A stretch of 64,000 bases of DNA from Nelumbo lutea (Eukaryota > Streptophyta > Magnoliopsida > Proteales > Nelumbonaceae): positions 205,921,813 through 205,985,812 of the forward strand of contig JAKGHH010000001.1 in the NCBI GenBank assembly GCA_022828595.1. The letters are read 5' to 3'. The notes under the pieces were generated by a model that worked only from the letters and a program-made list of their open reading frames with translations, was not told where the DNA came from and did no database searches. Every line of letters begins with the position of its first letter. The first letter of the stretch is position 1. The position numbers were made by a program, and so were the translations under genes. Positions 32,801 through 44,780 of this stretch are shown here, in pieces.

Positions 32801-35800
32801 GAAAAGACAGAACTCAAACCATCAGCTAAAAAGATCTAAATTAGCATCCACATCTATCTGGATTCAGGGAGGCCCCATAATAATGATCATGCATATCATA
32901 TAACTTTGTGCAAAAGTTCATGAAGGTAACCGAAAAAAAAGTGGAAAACTAAGTAAGCCTGATCTCTGAACATTTCTGAATTGTCATCTAGGTATGAAGG
33001 GAGCTAAAATCCCTCAATTGCAAAGGCTCTTTATGAATACTTGGTTAAAACCATGGTTTAAAATGTCCCTAATTTCCCTAATATTTCCATGACATATTTC
33101 CATTTTCATAGTCAGCGACACAAAATTTTACTGGAATCGACATTTCCCCAATGAACACTACCAGCACTATGTGGAGATAGTTTCCACAACATATTTCCAT
33201 TTCCACTTCCATGGGTAGTGACATGAAATTATGAACACTACCAGCACTTTGTGGAGTCCAAGAGTATTATAACATAAGTTGGTGACAATATTGCAGATAT
33301 GTTAAGTAACAATGTTATTTTATGCCTAACTTACATGATAACCACCTGGAGCTAGCTTAATATTCATTTCAAACATGAAGTTAAATATTAATTTTTTGCT
33401 TGTGTAATAGATTATATGGTTGATCTATTACAATCATTTACATTTTCTATGAATTTAAATTTTGCTTTAACACATTTTATTATGAAATTCTGAATCTTAA
33501 GGTTTACAGGGCAACTTCAGAATGTATTCTTTTGTCCATAACCTTAGTTTCTTAGCTTTGTTTAATAATTTAGAACAAGATAGTGATTTAAAAAGGTGTG
33601 CCTATGCTTCTTTTATCATTTCATAAAATATCATTCTATGTTTTGCATATTTTATACTGTTTCCACCATGTCTATGATTTTTACAATGTTTCCATACAAT
33701 ATTTCCGACATTTCCGATATGTTTCTTATATTTGGATGACCGACATTTCCACGAACATCGACATTATAAACCTTGGTTAAAACCAGATTCCAAAAACCTG
33801 GTTTCCTAATTTACATGATATCCAATACAACCAAAAATAGTGTTTTGGACTTAAAAAGGAAAAAATGATCAGTAAAAAGGAAGGCAAAAATTTATACTTA
33901 GCAACTGGTGCAGAAATGGAAAGTTTAATGAAGGATAACAAGGGTTGTTGGTTAAACAAATTAAATGAGAATTCTTTTTTTTTTCACTGGGAAGCTCTTT
34001 TTTTGGCAAACATTAGGAAGCTTCATGTACATAGAAGTAGCAGTTTTCCTTTTTTGGCAACAGAAACAGAATAATAAAATAGATATATACAAAAATAAAA
34101 CAAAATAAACGATAAACACAGCATCAACACATATCTTACCTGACCCTTAATGATCCTACCAGCACGATCATACTCAACCTGTCTCTCAGTTTGCCCCATG
34201 AGAAGCTCTTTTGGAAGCTCTCCTTCAGAAGCTGCGTTGCCATACTTCTCTATAATAGTTTCCTTTATTCCAGACTTTAACTTCTCCTTAATAATCTTAT
34301 AATTTTTGAAAAGAAGTTCAGCTTGAGAGGGGGCAGCCTGCATATGGATGTCCTGGCCTTTGTCAAAGGCTTCCCACGCATGAATATTAAGCAGATTGAA
34401 CTCCGATGCCTGCCCACTCACTCTATATTGATTATCTCCCTGAAGAATGGAACAATCACAAAGTCAGATGCACAAACATTATATCATGAGTTTTACCAAT
34501 GAAGCACATTAATCAATCTAATAGAATATATGGTTTCTCAAAATACTCACTCCATAGAACTTCTCATTCGGGTCCATATCTGGAAGAGGATCCTCACGCA
34601 TAGACCGGGTTTTAGGATCATAATGTGCAGAATTCACGTCAAGATTCAAAAGATACTTTGCTGTGTCCTCCCGAATACGCAAATTCCTATAATTAAATGC
34701 TTCAGCAATAGTTATATACAGCACCAAATGAACAGATACAAAAGAAATTCCTTCACCGAATTCAATGAAGTGCAAGGACAACCAAAAACAGATTGCATAT
34801 TGGGAAGGCCATATGAATTAACAGTTAAACTCACAGACTAAAAAGACTCATTCACCTGACTGTTCCTGTGCTCCCACCACCCGTTGTGCGCACACGTTTC
34901 TCAACCTTAGCAAAGTCCATCTGTTTGCTCTCATCCACCTTAGCTTCATCTACCTTCAGGGCATCTTCATCATCATCCTCATCACTAACTTCACCCTCAC
35001 CATTCTGGTTATTGTTCTTCTCTTCTAATTTTCTCAGCTGCTGTTCTTTTAGATATTTTCTTCTGGCCTCATCTCTTGCTTCATATCTCTCAATAACACG
35101 GGCATATGTTGCTGGATCATACCCATTCCATCGGTCACGTTTTCCATCATAGTCCAACTCAAAGGTCTCTATCTTCTCATCAGGTGCAATGTGTTTGTTT
35201 GTCCATTTTGCTCCCAACTTTCGAGGCCTTTCAATGCACGACTTCTTATCGTGTGTCATTGCTCCACAGCTGTAACAAGCAAATAAAGAAATTATTCTTG
35301 CTATAAAACAAGATTATATTATTGCTATTGTATTTTTTCTTTTTCTTTTTTTTTTCTATTGTTTTTCTTGTTTGCTCAAAAACACCCACACCAAAGAAAC
35401 AACAGGATTATATCAAAATATAAAGACCAATAAAGAACCTGTAGCAGGTAGCAACCCAAGCAATGTAGAATAAACCCAACAGATTCAATCAAATTTTATT
35501 GAGGAATGTTGGTACAAGTATGGCATACCTTATCTTTAAGAGATATGGGTGATATGTGGTTTCATGCCCTCATTTCAGACACATTGCATACATAGGAAGC
35601 CAATCAGCTACCAGTACTTCTTGAAGATCAAAATTGTCCAGAATAGACTGTATGGCTAAAGACATCTAGGTTTTGAAGGTCATCTTTTAGTGTAACTTTC
35701 TTGTTCTAAGTCCATTTACCGAATCATGTTGGAGAAACATACTCTCTCTCTCTCTCTCTTTTTTTTTTTTTTTATTAATCTTGGAGATGAAGAATATTCT

Positions 35801-38800
35801 TTTTTACAGGGATTCATTGGAGCCCTATTGAAATGTATAAGTTATTACTGTGTTACACAACCAGAGGTATTTTGGTCAACTTGTACTATCATAGCTATAT
35901 AAATAGTGGAAGAGGGCATTATAATACTTGAATCACCTATTTTTTAGAGATTTTTTCAGATTCTTCAAGAAATTTTTGGGGCCTAGGAAGGTATCCTAGT
36001 CTCCTAAAAATCAAAAATTAAGTTTCCCAATTGGTTAGAGATATTAGGGATCCAATCAAGAAATTTATAGGTTCTAGTGCCCCAAGGCACAAGGTGAGGC
36101 ACTTGCCCTAACAAAGAAAAGCACAAATTTTTGAAAAGATTAAAAAAATAAGGGAGGAAGCACATAATATATGTCAATTAAATATCAAAAACAAAAAATT
36201 GGAACAGGTCGTATCATAAGCAGGTAATCCTAAAAGACAGAAAAGCCCGGGGGGGGGGGGGGAATCTTCTGCAGTACAACTCTGCAAACATGTTAGTGAG
36301 TCAGGTGTCTAAAATTAACCTAGCTCTCTATGTCCATATCAACTGTCTTATTCAATACAATGTTACACTCAATGCCATTAGTATATGTTCAATTGTTCTC
36401 AACTGATAGATGACTTTGGTTCCCAACCAATAATAGTAAGAAACAAAATAAAGAAAGAACAAAAAAGAAGAAGAAGAAAAGATACTCCACTTACTTTTCA
36501 CATGCATCCTTTCTATATTTATCAGCCTGATAAATTTTTGCACCCCTATCATACCAGGCTTTGGTGTAATTTGGATCTGACTTCCATTTCCTTTGATGCT
36601 TTAAACTCTGAGTACCAAAAGCAAGGTATTAGAATCACATAAAGCCATAAACCGCAGTTTGTAAGCAACAGGAAAGCAAACAGACTATTTACCGGTCTCT
36701 CTGCATTGAGATACCAAGGTGCAGATGACATGTACTGAGGAATATGAGGGTTAATTTCTTTTCCATCTTCATCGACTTCAGCTGGTGCAAGCCCAGCTTT
36801 ACGTGCTTCTTCTAATTCTAGTTGCTTTCTGTGATCCTCCCTGGATTTAAATGCCGCTGCATATCCCGCCAAATTTGTAAGATGCATTCATTGCAAACCA
36901 ACAATGGTAATACAAAAACAGGAAAAGAAGAATCCAACAAATTTTTTTTCCTAGCTTCTTAAGATGGATTGCATTTTCTATTGAGTGAAGAAGATGGTTT
37001 CAACAATTAAGGAAAGAAAATAGCAATAAGTCCTGATCAGACCAAGTGAAACAAATGAAACCAATAAACTAAATAGTCGCAATTGTTAACCTTCTCCAAA
37101 AAATGTCTTTGAAGTAATTCTAAGAGTTTCCAATTTTGTAGTAAAGGACATATAGAGTCCCTGTATGGAACTATAGTCACAATTGTTAACCTTCTCCAAC
37201 AAATGTCTTTGAAGTAACTCTAACAAGGAGTTTCCAATTTTGTAGTATAGGACATATAGAGTCCCTGTATGGAACTTAAGAAGTAATCAATCTAAGAAGC
37301 AACCTAGCATAATGACAGACATAAACATTGAGGGATAAAAAATATTCAGATTTATAATTGAATTGATGCTACATTTTATAGGCCCTGTTTGAGAACACTT
37401 AAAAGAAGTACTTCTTTTAACAAGTACTTCTTTTAAGACATGGGACCACACATTAAGTGGTTTTTTAAGTACTTATGGCTGTTTGGTAAAAAGAGGGTAA
37501 TAAGTACTTGTTTTTAAAGTACTTATTTAAAAAAGTGACTTGAAGTTGGCTTTTTTCAGTACTTTTTAAAGTACTTCTCCAAAAAATGGGACGAACCAGT
37601 CCCTAATATTTTCTTGTAATACCTAAAATATCCCCACTCTCATTCTCGTATTTTTCTCACCCTTTCTCCTTGTCTCTATCTCTCCGCCAACATGACATCG
37701 GTGGCTGGTGTACCGGTCGGAAGCCGGTGTACCAGTCGGCAGTCAGTGTACCAACGACGTTGACGGCCGGTGCACCAGTCGACGGCCAGTGTACCAGCCG
37801 GCAGCCGGTGTACCAGCGACATAGGCGGCCAGTGTACCGAGCTTGATACTGGGCCATTGATGGCAGAAATAGTGCTGACCATGAAGTGGGGTCCATGTGA
37901 GCTCTCAGTTGTCATGAAGTGGGGTCCACGTGGACTCTCAGTTAAAATGTATAATATATATATATATATGTATGTATGAGAGAAGTAAGGGCTAAAATTG
38001 TCATTTGTTTCCCACCCCAGTAAGTACTTAAAAACATAATAAGTGATTTGGAAAAGTGGGTTACCAAACAGCCTAAAGGGTTGTTGAAACAAGTACTTCT
38101 AAGAAGTACTAAGTACTTATAATCATCAAACAGGGCCATAGCCACCTGGATAAATCAACTAAGAAACAAAAGAACAGATTATATGCTTCAGGTCTCAATT
38201 TGCAACTTATTACTAGAAGGTTCTTTCATTCTTCCCAAAAAAGGGTAAAAGACTTAACTAAGAAATGAAACCAGAAGGTCTATTAGAAGTTATGTCTAGA
38301 AGGTTCTTTCATCCTGCAAAAGAGACTTTTTGATACTTCTGTTAGGCATAACTTTGAAACTGAAAGGGGAGGTCTTAGTCCTTTTCGAAAAGAGAGGGGA
38401 GGTCTTTTATCAGAAACTTCAAGGGAGGTTTAACCCTCTTTCCCAAAAAAGCATCCACCCTTTGACTTTTGTGATTATGAGTGCCTCCAAACCCGTGTCA
38501 ATACACATCCAAATCCCTGTCCATAAGGACTCATCAGCATATCTGTGACCTGTTCTACCCTGCATCCCCCACCAGATCACAAGGAAAAATAAACAGAGTT
38601 GATAATATATGAAACCAAATAGGTAGTGTATATCTATCTACCTATATACGAATCCACCAGCACTGCCAGTTCCAGAGATCCCCAATGAAGCGGGCGGGGG
38701 AGGCAAGATTTCTGTAACTTAGAAGGGGGCTGGGGAGGAGATAATCATACTCATATATCATCATTCATCTTATAACAGACTTAACTGCTTTTCCACCACG

Positions 38801-41686
38801 AAATTATACTAATCATTCTTTTAACTTGGTATGTTAGCATAATCCAGTATGAGAATAACTGGTAAGCTATTTCTCATGCTGTAAAGGAAAGGCCTTAAAT
38901 GGGGTAGTTTGCAAGTTAGACCTTGAGAAGGCTTATGATAGAGTTGACTGGAACTGTTTGTGAAATATCATGAGGCTGAAAGGGATTGGAGAAACATGGA
39001 TCAGGTGGACTAAAGGATTCTCTCAATCAGCTTGGTTTTCCATTCTTATTAACAGATCATCCCCCCCCCCCAATGGCTTCTTTAAAGCCTCTCTCCCAAC
39101 TTTACCTATTCCTGAAGCCCCTTTGTTACCAAGGCTACAACTTGAACAATGGCCACTGTTACCAAGGCTACCCATTGTAGGAGCTCTCCATTCCACTTGT
39201 CTTTGCTGATTTATTACTTGAACAATGGCCACTTTTTTCCAGCTTCTCAACAGATCATCTTTGTTTTTTTTTCTGAAAAATAAGGTAAATTTTATTAGCA
39301 AATGATACAAGAAAACATTCAGGGCAGCTCCAAAACAGGAGCATCCATCTCCAGAGACAATACAACTCAGACAGGCCACAACATGTTTTAAAACGTGGAG
39401 GCGTGACGCAAGGCATTCCACTACCTAGAGGCATGAGGCGTAGTTCAGAAAGCAAGAGGCGTAAGCCTCCTTAAGAGGAGGGAGGTTAGGAGGAGGAAGG
39501 GGAAGAGGATGAAGAGGAAGGGGGGATCTCATTTTTTTTCTTTATTTTTAATAAAAACCTTTTATATTAAGAAGAATAAAGATGCATAACATTAGTTGAA
39601 AGGGGAGATCTTGTTGAAGCGGAGGCGAGTGAGCAAAGCGAGCTCGCCAGAGCAGAGCAAGACCCCCTAACTCAAAAAAAAAAAAAAAAAAAAAAAAAAC
39701 AAATTGGGCTGCATCAAAAAGAGGCGGGGGTGTCTAGGGGGCAAATCCCCCCAGCTGAAGGGGCAGGGAGCAAACCACTTTCTTTCCCCTTATCTTTTCT
39801 TCCCTTCCCTTTCCTTTTCTTTTCTTTTCTTTCCTTTTCTCTTTCCCTTCCCTTTCTTTTCCTTTCCTTTCCTTTCATTTTTTTCTCTTTTCTTTTCTTC
39901 CCGTCTTTTTATATAAGATGTGCATGAGGTGCATAAGGCGTACACCTTTAGCATGCCTCATGAAAAAAGCGCATGAGGCGTACACCTCTTGCACCTGAGG
40001 CATACGCCTCAAAGGTGTCAGCGCCTCTATCATACGCCTTAGGGCATTTTGGGAGCGCCTCGCCTGGACCTCCAGACATATGCCTCCCACACCTTTTAAA
40101 ACACTGGCCCACAAGTTCAAAGAAAGACACCATTGTAAGTTCAATTGCTGACAGCATTCATTAGTGACAGAAGCACAAGAAGTAATGCTGGTGCTGGCAA
40201 TAGACAGGTTGATTAACTCTTTCACAGACTCTAGATTTGCCATGAAAATTCTCCTATTCCTTTCAGTCCAGATGGTCCAAGAAACTGCCATAGGGATCAA
40301 TTTCCAACAACATCTCTTTTTACATTTAAACCATGGGATGCCATGCTAGCAGCAGCTCACAGATAGAGGGAGGCATTACCCCGCTGAGATTAATGGCCTT
40401 AAATTTGTGGAAAAGAGATCTATGACAAGTCAAAAGAATGTTGTTTATATTCTCTCCACTCTTTAGATATAGAACACACAAGGGGAAAAGTACCTGGTTT
40501 TTTGTTTCCTCTAGGGTCTCTCACTTACATTCCCAATACAAAACTTTAACCTTTAGGGGAAATGCACCAATCCAAATGGCTTTCACTAGGAAAGGGTAAA
40601 GCAAGTCAAAAGAATGTTTCCACTCTTTAGATATAGGACACACAAGGGGAAAAGTACCCGGTTTTTTGCTTCCTCTAGAGTCTCTCACTTACGTTCCCAA
40701 TACAAAACTTTAACCTTTAGGGTAAATGTACCAATCCAAATGGCTTTCGCTAGGAAAGGGTGAAGCAAGTTGGGTTGGTAAAAGTGTCTCAAAGAAAGAA
40801 GCACATGAAAATTACAATTAGTGTATGGAACTCTCACATCTTTTTTTTTCGTTTTGATAGGTGGAACTCTCACATCTTTCCTACATCGTTAACAAGAAAA
40901 AAAAATGGAAATTCATTTTTTCCTCTTTAACCAATAAAGAGGTTTCTTCTACCAGTGGCAAATTGGCAATGTTCAAAAGCACTTTATTTGAATAATAAGA
41001 TAGGAGGAACCTACAACCCAAGCCAAACTCACTCATACCTCCCCACATCGGTAACAAGATAAAATTCAAAATTCAGTTTCTTACACTTTAGCCAATGAAA
41101 AGGCTTTTTCTTTTACCAGTAGCAATGTTCAAAGTAACTAGATAAGAGGACCCATAGAGCTCAGTAATATTGGGGTTTATAGCCTATATGAAACAAAGAC
41201 AAAGCTAATAGCTGATTTACAGTAAAATAAGAATACATAACAATCTTATAAAAGATACTACATTGCACTAATATTGGGCTATATGGAACTAACACAATGC
41301 TTATAGCTGATTCACACTAAAACCAGAATATATAGCAGCCTTACAAAAGAGCACATGGCCATGATGCCCCCACTAGTCTATTCCCACCCACCCCTCTCAT
41401 AGCAATAGAATTAACGAAATCATTTGTTAACCTTGTAATTCACCTCCTGTATTGAGTATTGAGGAGAAAATATTTGAAACACGACAATTAGAAGCTATAT
41501 TTGCCTGGATATGGCAAGGACATCTGGGCAGATGTTCGATATAGAATTTATACTAAATTTTGAAGTATCCAACACAATACAACACCCTTGTACGAAAATA
41601 CGGGCATCACAGATTGGAAGTCAAATTTATATGATTAGAAAAAAGGATAAGTTTAAGAAAAAAAGTGTACCTGAAGCTGTTGCCAT
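29828..41686 (-). CDS. SLU7: Pre-mRNA splicing factor SLU7
   Basis: Ten coding exons in transcript order: 41686-41671, 36856-36693, 36607-36495, 35269-34856, 34686-34551, 34439-34140, 31319-31103, 30718-30615, 30061-29993, 29905-29828. All junctions are GT..AG and phases close, giving 536 aa, against about 535 in Arabidopsis. SLU7 is a second-step spliceosomal protein that helps choose the 3' splice site. The product opens [17 protein letters not shown], has a CX2CX4HX4C zinc knuckle at 96-109 ([14 protein letters not shown]), the block [18 protein letters not shown], an acidic DEDDDEDA stretch and [18 protein letters not shown], and ends [17 protein letters not shown]. Intron 1 is 4.8 kb and the exon 6-7 intron 2.8 kb; both hold transposons. 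AAG|GTACGC at 43177 could end a non-coding 5' exon; that is inference. Confidence 0.95.
31805..32509 (+). mobile_element. Non-autonomous hAT element in SLU7 intron, copy 1 (705 bp)
   Basis: Ends are CATGGTTTAAAATG and, inverted, CAAGGTTTAAAATG. The element is bounded by a perfect 8-bp direct repeat GCTATAGG (31797-31804 and 32510-32517), the hallmark of hAT transposition. It carries an internal duplication of about 115 bp (TTTCCATTTCCACTTCCATTGG at about 31849 and 31964). No transposase frame. Confidence 0.9.
33052..33775 (+). mobile_element. Non-autonomous hAT element in SLU7 intron, copy 2 (724 bp)
   Basis: Same family and orientation as 31805-32509: it begins CATGGTTTAAAATG and ends CATTATAAACCTTG. 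It is flanked by a perfect 8-bp duplication GTTAAAAC (33044-33051 and 33776-33783). Body similarity extends throughout, for example TGTAATAGATTATATGGTTG and AACAAGATAGTG. No transposase frame. Confidence 0.9.
35742..35776 (+). repeat. CT microsatellite plus poly-T in SLU7 intron
   Basis: A run of CT dinucleotides passes into about 17 T. It lies in the intron between exons 3 and 4. Confidence 0.85.
36249..36262 (+). repeat. Poly-G run in SLU7 intron
   Basis: An uninterrupted G homopolymer of about 14 bases preceded by CCC. Such runs are often mis-sequenced, so its length is uncertain. Confidence 0.7.
37078..37275. repeat. Tandem duplication, unit about 100 bp, in SLU7 intron 1
   Basis: CAATTGTTAACCTTCTCCAA begins copies at about 37080 and 37181 and both end GTCCCTGTATGGAACT. 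The second copy has a short insertion (AACAAGG). Similarity is high. Confidence 0.85.
37381..38137. mobile_element. PIF/Harbinger-like non-autonomous element, 757 bp
   Basis: Ends GGCCCTGTTTGA and TCAAACAGGGCC are perfect inverted repeats of 12 bases, extended by AAGTACTTCTTTTAA-type subterminal repeats. ATA flanks both sides (37378-37380 and 38138-38140), matching a 3-bp target duplication. The interior holds a 20-21-bp minisatellite (37700-37840, GGCCGGTGTACCAGTCGGC units). No transposase. It is in SLU7 intron 1. Confidence 0.8.
37700..37840 (+). repeat. GC-rich minisatellite inside the Harbinger-like element
   Basis: About seven degenerate units of GGC(C/A)GGTGTACCAGTCGGCA. It contrasts with the AT-rich arms of the host element. 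Confidence 0.75.
38890..39130 (+). pseudogene. LINE reverse transcriptase fragment in SLU7 intron 1
   Basis: The plus strand reads [19 protein letters not shown] then a stop, then [18 protein letters not shown] and SAWFSILIN followed by [18 protein letters not shown] is the signature of the L1-type LINE reverse transcriptase palm. It is a short, dead fragment. Confidence 0.78.
39262..40430 (-). pseudogene. LINE 3' relic on the minus strand, split by a hAT element
   Basis: Before the split (right side) the minus strand shows zf-RVT-like text with [14 protein letters not shown] and then [20 protein letters not shown], the C-terminal part of L1-type ORF2. The hAT-type element 39382-40106 interrupts it. 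Left of that is 3' untranslated sequence ending in an A-rich tail, seen as T-run at about 39263-39275. It is antisense to the RT fragment beside it, so two LINE insertions occurred. Confidence 0.7.
39382..40106 (+). mobile_element. hAT-type element with GAGGCGT-rich interior, 725 bp
   Basis: Ends CATGTTTTAAAACG and, inverted, CAGTGTTTTAAAAGG. The flanking octamers GGCCACAA (39374-39381) and GCCCACAA (40107-40114) match at 7 of 8, a hAT-type target duplication. The interior repeats GAGGCGTA/CATGAGGCGTA and has an A-run of 24 (39676-39699) and a TTTCC-rich tract (39780-39900). It is inserted in the minus-strand LINE relic. Confidence 0.82.
40460..40770. repeat. Tandem duplication, unit about 160 bp, in SLU7 intron 1
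   Basis: CCACTCTTTAGATATAG(A/G)ACACAC begins copies at about 40457 and 40619; both run through AAAACTTTAACCTTTAGGG to AGGAAAGGGTAAAGCAAG. The left copy is joined to the right by CAAAAGAATG, also present before the first copy. It is probably a duplication within LINE-derived sequence. Confidence 0.85.
40840..41130. repeat. Diverged direct repeat in SLU7 intron 1
   Basis: ACATCGTTAACAAGA..GGAAATTCA and ACATCGGTAACAAGATAAAATTCA recur about 165 bp apart, followed in both copies by TTTA(A/G)CCAAT(A/G)AA.AGG and CCAGT(A/G)GCAA. An older tandem duplication. Confidence 0.6.
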
Positions 41687-43647
41687 GGTTGGCCCGCTGA
41701 TCTAAAACCTGAACTCTTTGGTCACAGAGAACCCTAGAGGCAGAGAGAAAAGAAGAAGAAGAACAAGAAGAAGAATATCAGATTCAATGATATATTTCCT
41801 CTGTTTCAAAAACTATGTGCCTATCTGTGTGGAAGACATAGTGAGGCCAGATGTGCAATAACAAGTGGAAGTTGGTAAGTCACATGAGAAATAAATAACG
41901 AATAATATAAAAAGAGAGAAAAATGGCACATTTTTTATTGCTCAACACAAGTAAAGGAAAAGAATAAGCCCAAATTCCTAAGGTTATGCTTTTCATTGTT
42001 AATTAGAAATTTTAACTTAGAAATGAAATATTAAAGTGTTCTCCCGTTTTTTTAATTGTCAATAGTAAGGAATTTTAGCTAAAGAAATTAAAAATGCTAA
42101 TGGACCTTGCTTAAGAAGCTAGTAAATGCAGCCTTCCAAGTTGAGAATTGGCTGGAATTGTTGGTGGTGGCTGAGCAATTCTTATAGCCATTCAATCTCC
42201 CAATCAAACAGGTTTCATCTGAATTTGGGAGCCCAAACTCCATTTGGGAGCAATTCTTATAGGCATCACGGACTGTTCAAACTTGGAAGACTGCAGAAAA
42301 AATCCCAGCTAATCTGGGATTGTTTACTTGTAAACAAAGATTCAAATTTCCAATCCAGAATTGACCACTCCTGCCTAATTGAAATGTTCGGCTGATATTT
42401 TTGGGGATTACTTACTTGTAACCAAAGCATTAGCTGTGATTATTCAAAACCACAGTTATGTTCATATTCAAAACCTCTAATGCTTAACCCTCAAACACAA
42501 ACACTACACAAATTATGATATGACGGAATGTTCATACTTTCAGTTCCATGGATCTATAGAATTAGGGAAGTTCTCAATTGCACTTGATCCTTCAACAGGA
42601 AAACCGAAACTGAGTTGCAAAGTCTAGGAGCTAGGGGGTGATAGGTTTACGAAGTCTAGCAAATTAACTGGAAAAACCAAAGAGAAGCCAAGAGCCCTTC
42701 ATCCTACCATTCCATCTGCACGCCCATTTATATCGAAAACGGACAGAATAGCTACAATTGACCACTTGACACGATGAATGTAAATTGTCCGACCCAGAGC
42801 TTTTACACTGAAATTTTAACCTTGCCCTTATTTCTGATACTGGGTTAGTCAGAACCCAACCAACACCATTAGCAACATGCTCTCAACCAGTGCGAATCGT
42901 GTTATAAGATGCATCAATTAAAAAGGGCGAATAATGTTTCGTCTTCGTGTATTAGATACAAGAGAATTTTATGCGATTTCTAGGTGAAAAATCGATTCCT
43001 TCGGTCATGGCTTTTCCATGTTTCCATTAAAAACTAACAGACGAAAAACAATCTTCTTTGAATGAGGAATATTGAGATGGCTGCATGGAATGACGGGATG
43101 ACGGATTCTGATAACAAAATCCGTTATTCTGATCATGGGTTTGCAGCAGGAAAGCAATTTTTCATATTTAGCGTACCTTGGCGTCTGGAATCCCTTTGAT
43201 TGCGATAGGCAGAAGGAACTGAACGCCCGTAACAGCAGTCGTCGAAGGAAAACGGTTTCCGGAGTCTCCACTACCAAACGGAAGCCGAACTGAACGCCCG
43301 TAACAGCAGTCTTCTCCTTCCACCGCCAATATGAGCCCCTTGTTTCTGTGCTTCGGGCTAGCCGCCTATCCCTGTAATCGGATCGGATGCACTAAACTCC
43401 GAGTTCGATCGGATAATGAAAATAACATATTAACAGCCTTTAATCGAATCAGTGTATATTTTGAATTCGAATTAAGCCCGAGACCGAAACGTAGCATATG
43501 CATATCTGCGGATGCCGCTTAGATGAATATTTGATTCCGACTTACCGAGCTCCTGCTCCTTTCTTTCACCGATATGCTTTTACAGATGCAAATGCGTATA
43601 CGCTTGGGGCTTTTAACACTGAAGTTAGAAGAAAATTTCCAGTTGCG
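41687..43647. other. SLU7 5' region, no further gene seen
   Basis: The minus-strand leader of SLU7 begins at 41687, with a GAA/GAAG-rich block (41746-41772) that reads as a CTTCTT leader. AAG|GTACGC at 43177 is a good donor for an upstream non-coding exon. The phrase CTGAACGCCCGTAACAGCAGTC occurs twice (43218, 43290). A 90-codon minus-strand frame at 43277-43005 has no recognised domain and could be leader sequence. Confidence 0.4.
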
Positions 43648-44182
43648 TAGACCCGGCAAAAAGTTGGTCCAACCCGCGAACCCGACCCAACCCAATCCGA
43701 AAAAAAAGGGTTAGGTTGGGTCATGGTTAACCCGATGACCCAACCGAATCTGAATGTGAGAATGACCTGATCCGAATCAACCCGAAAAAACTGGATTGGG
43801 TTGGGTCATGGGTTAACCCGCTGACTTGATTGTCAAATATAAATGGGACTATTTATGCTTGTTAGAAGTTTCTATTCTTTAATTTTTTCTATTTAGTCTT
43901 TACTTTTTATAGTTTACTCTTAAAATTGTTAAATGTTCTAGTTTTTTTTATTTTATATTTGGAATTTTAAGGTTAATTATTTTAATTTTGACATTTTTAT
44001 GTAGTTTTTTTATTTTTTTAAATTCTAGTTATTTTTTGAGTTGATCCAAATTGACCTATGGGTCAACCCTAACCTGAACATTTAGGGCTAGGTCTAGCAT
44101 TTTGACAATCCAACCCGAAATTCAACTCGAAGGGTCTTGACCCAACCCAAAACCAACCCATCCAACCCAATTGCCAAGTCTA
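43648..44182. mobile_element. Possible TIR element with Gly-Trp-like repeated CCCAACCC sequence
   Basis: The ends TAGACCCGGCAA and TTGCCAAGTCTA are imperfect inverted repeats, and the arms repeat TTGGGTTGGGTCA and its complement. The flanking octamers do not match, so a target duplication cannot be shown. It stops 30 bp before the next element. Confidence 0.5.
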
Positions 44183-44212
44183 ATTCTTGAAGATACGTCC
44201 AAACCATCAATT

Positions 44213-44780
44213 TAGAGGTGTAAATCGGGTTGCGCCCGCCCGCGGCCCGGTACGATTTTGAGCCAGTTCAGTTCGATGGTCTACGTTCTATCGCAGTTGG
44301 GCACAATTGTATGAGTTGATGGGCTGTGCTTGGCTTGGGGTTTCAGGTCAGCGTGTTGGGCTGACATAGCCCATACTATTTTATTTATATATATTATATT
44401 ACATATTATATAAATTATAATTAAATAATTATATAGTATATAATATATTAATAAAATAAACATTTTTTTAATTTTATTTGATCATCGTACATATAAGTAA
44501 TTGTATACATCAAAATTCATATAAAATTAAAAGTTTAAGTTTTTTCAAAATTTTAAATAAATAACTTTGGCCCCAATTCATGGCCTAATTTGGCCAATTT
44601 GGCCTAATTCATGGCCTAATAAGTAATTGTATATATCAAAATTCATATAAAATTAATAACTTGGGCTTGCCTAGCCAACCCCCAAAATATTCCAAGGAAT
44701 GGAAGCACGACCTGGGATGGCACGTGGGCTGCACACAGGTTGTGCCGTGCTGACCCAACATAACCCATTTTACACTTCTA
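44213..44780. mobile_element. MITE of the TAGAGGTGTAAAT family, 568 bp
   Basis: Ends TAGAGGTGTAAATCGGGTT and, inverted, TAGAAGTGTAAAATGGGTT. The GC-rich arms (CGGCCCGGTACGA; GCCGTGCTGACCC) surround an AT-rich centre (44370-44500). No convincing target duplication. It is the same family as 52595-53040. Confidence 0.65.

Noticed and set aside
34868..35152. 94-codon plus-strand Ser/Phe-rich frame
   Set aside because: It is the antisense of SLU7 exon 4, whose acidic and Lys-rich codons read as Ser/Leu/Phe on the other strand.
43005..43277. 90-codon minus-strand frame upstream of SLU7
   Set aside because: No domain; contains a good splice donor at 43177, so it is better explained as SLU7 leader or chance.
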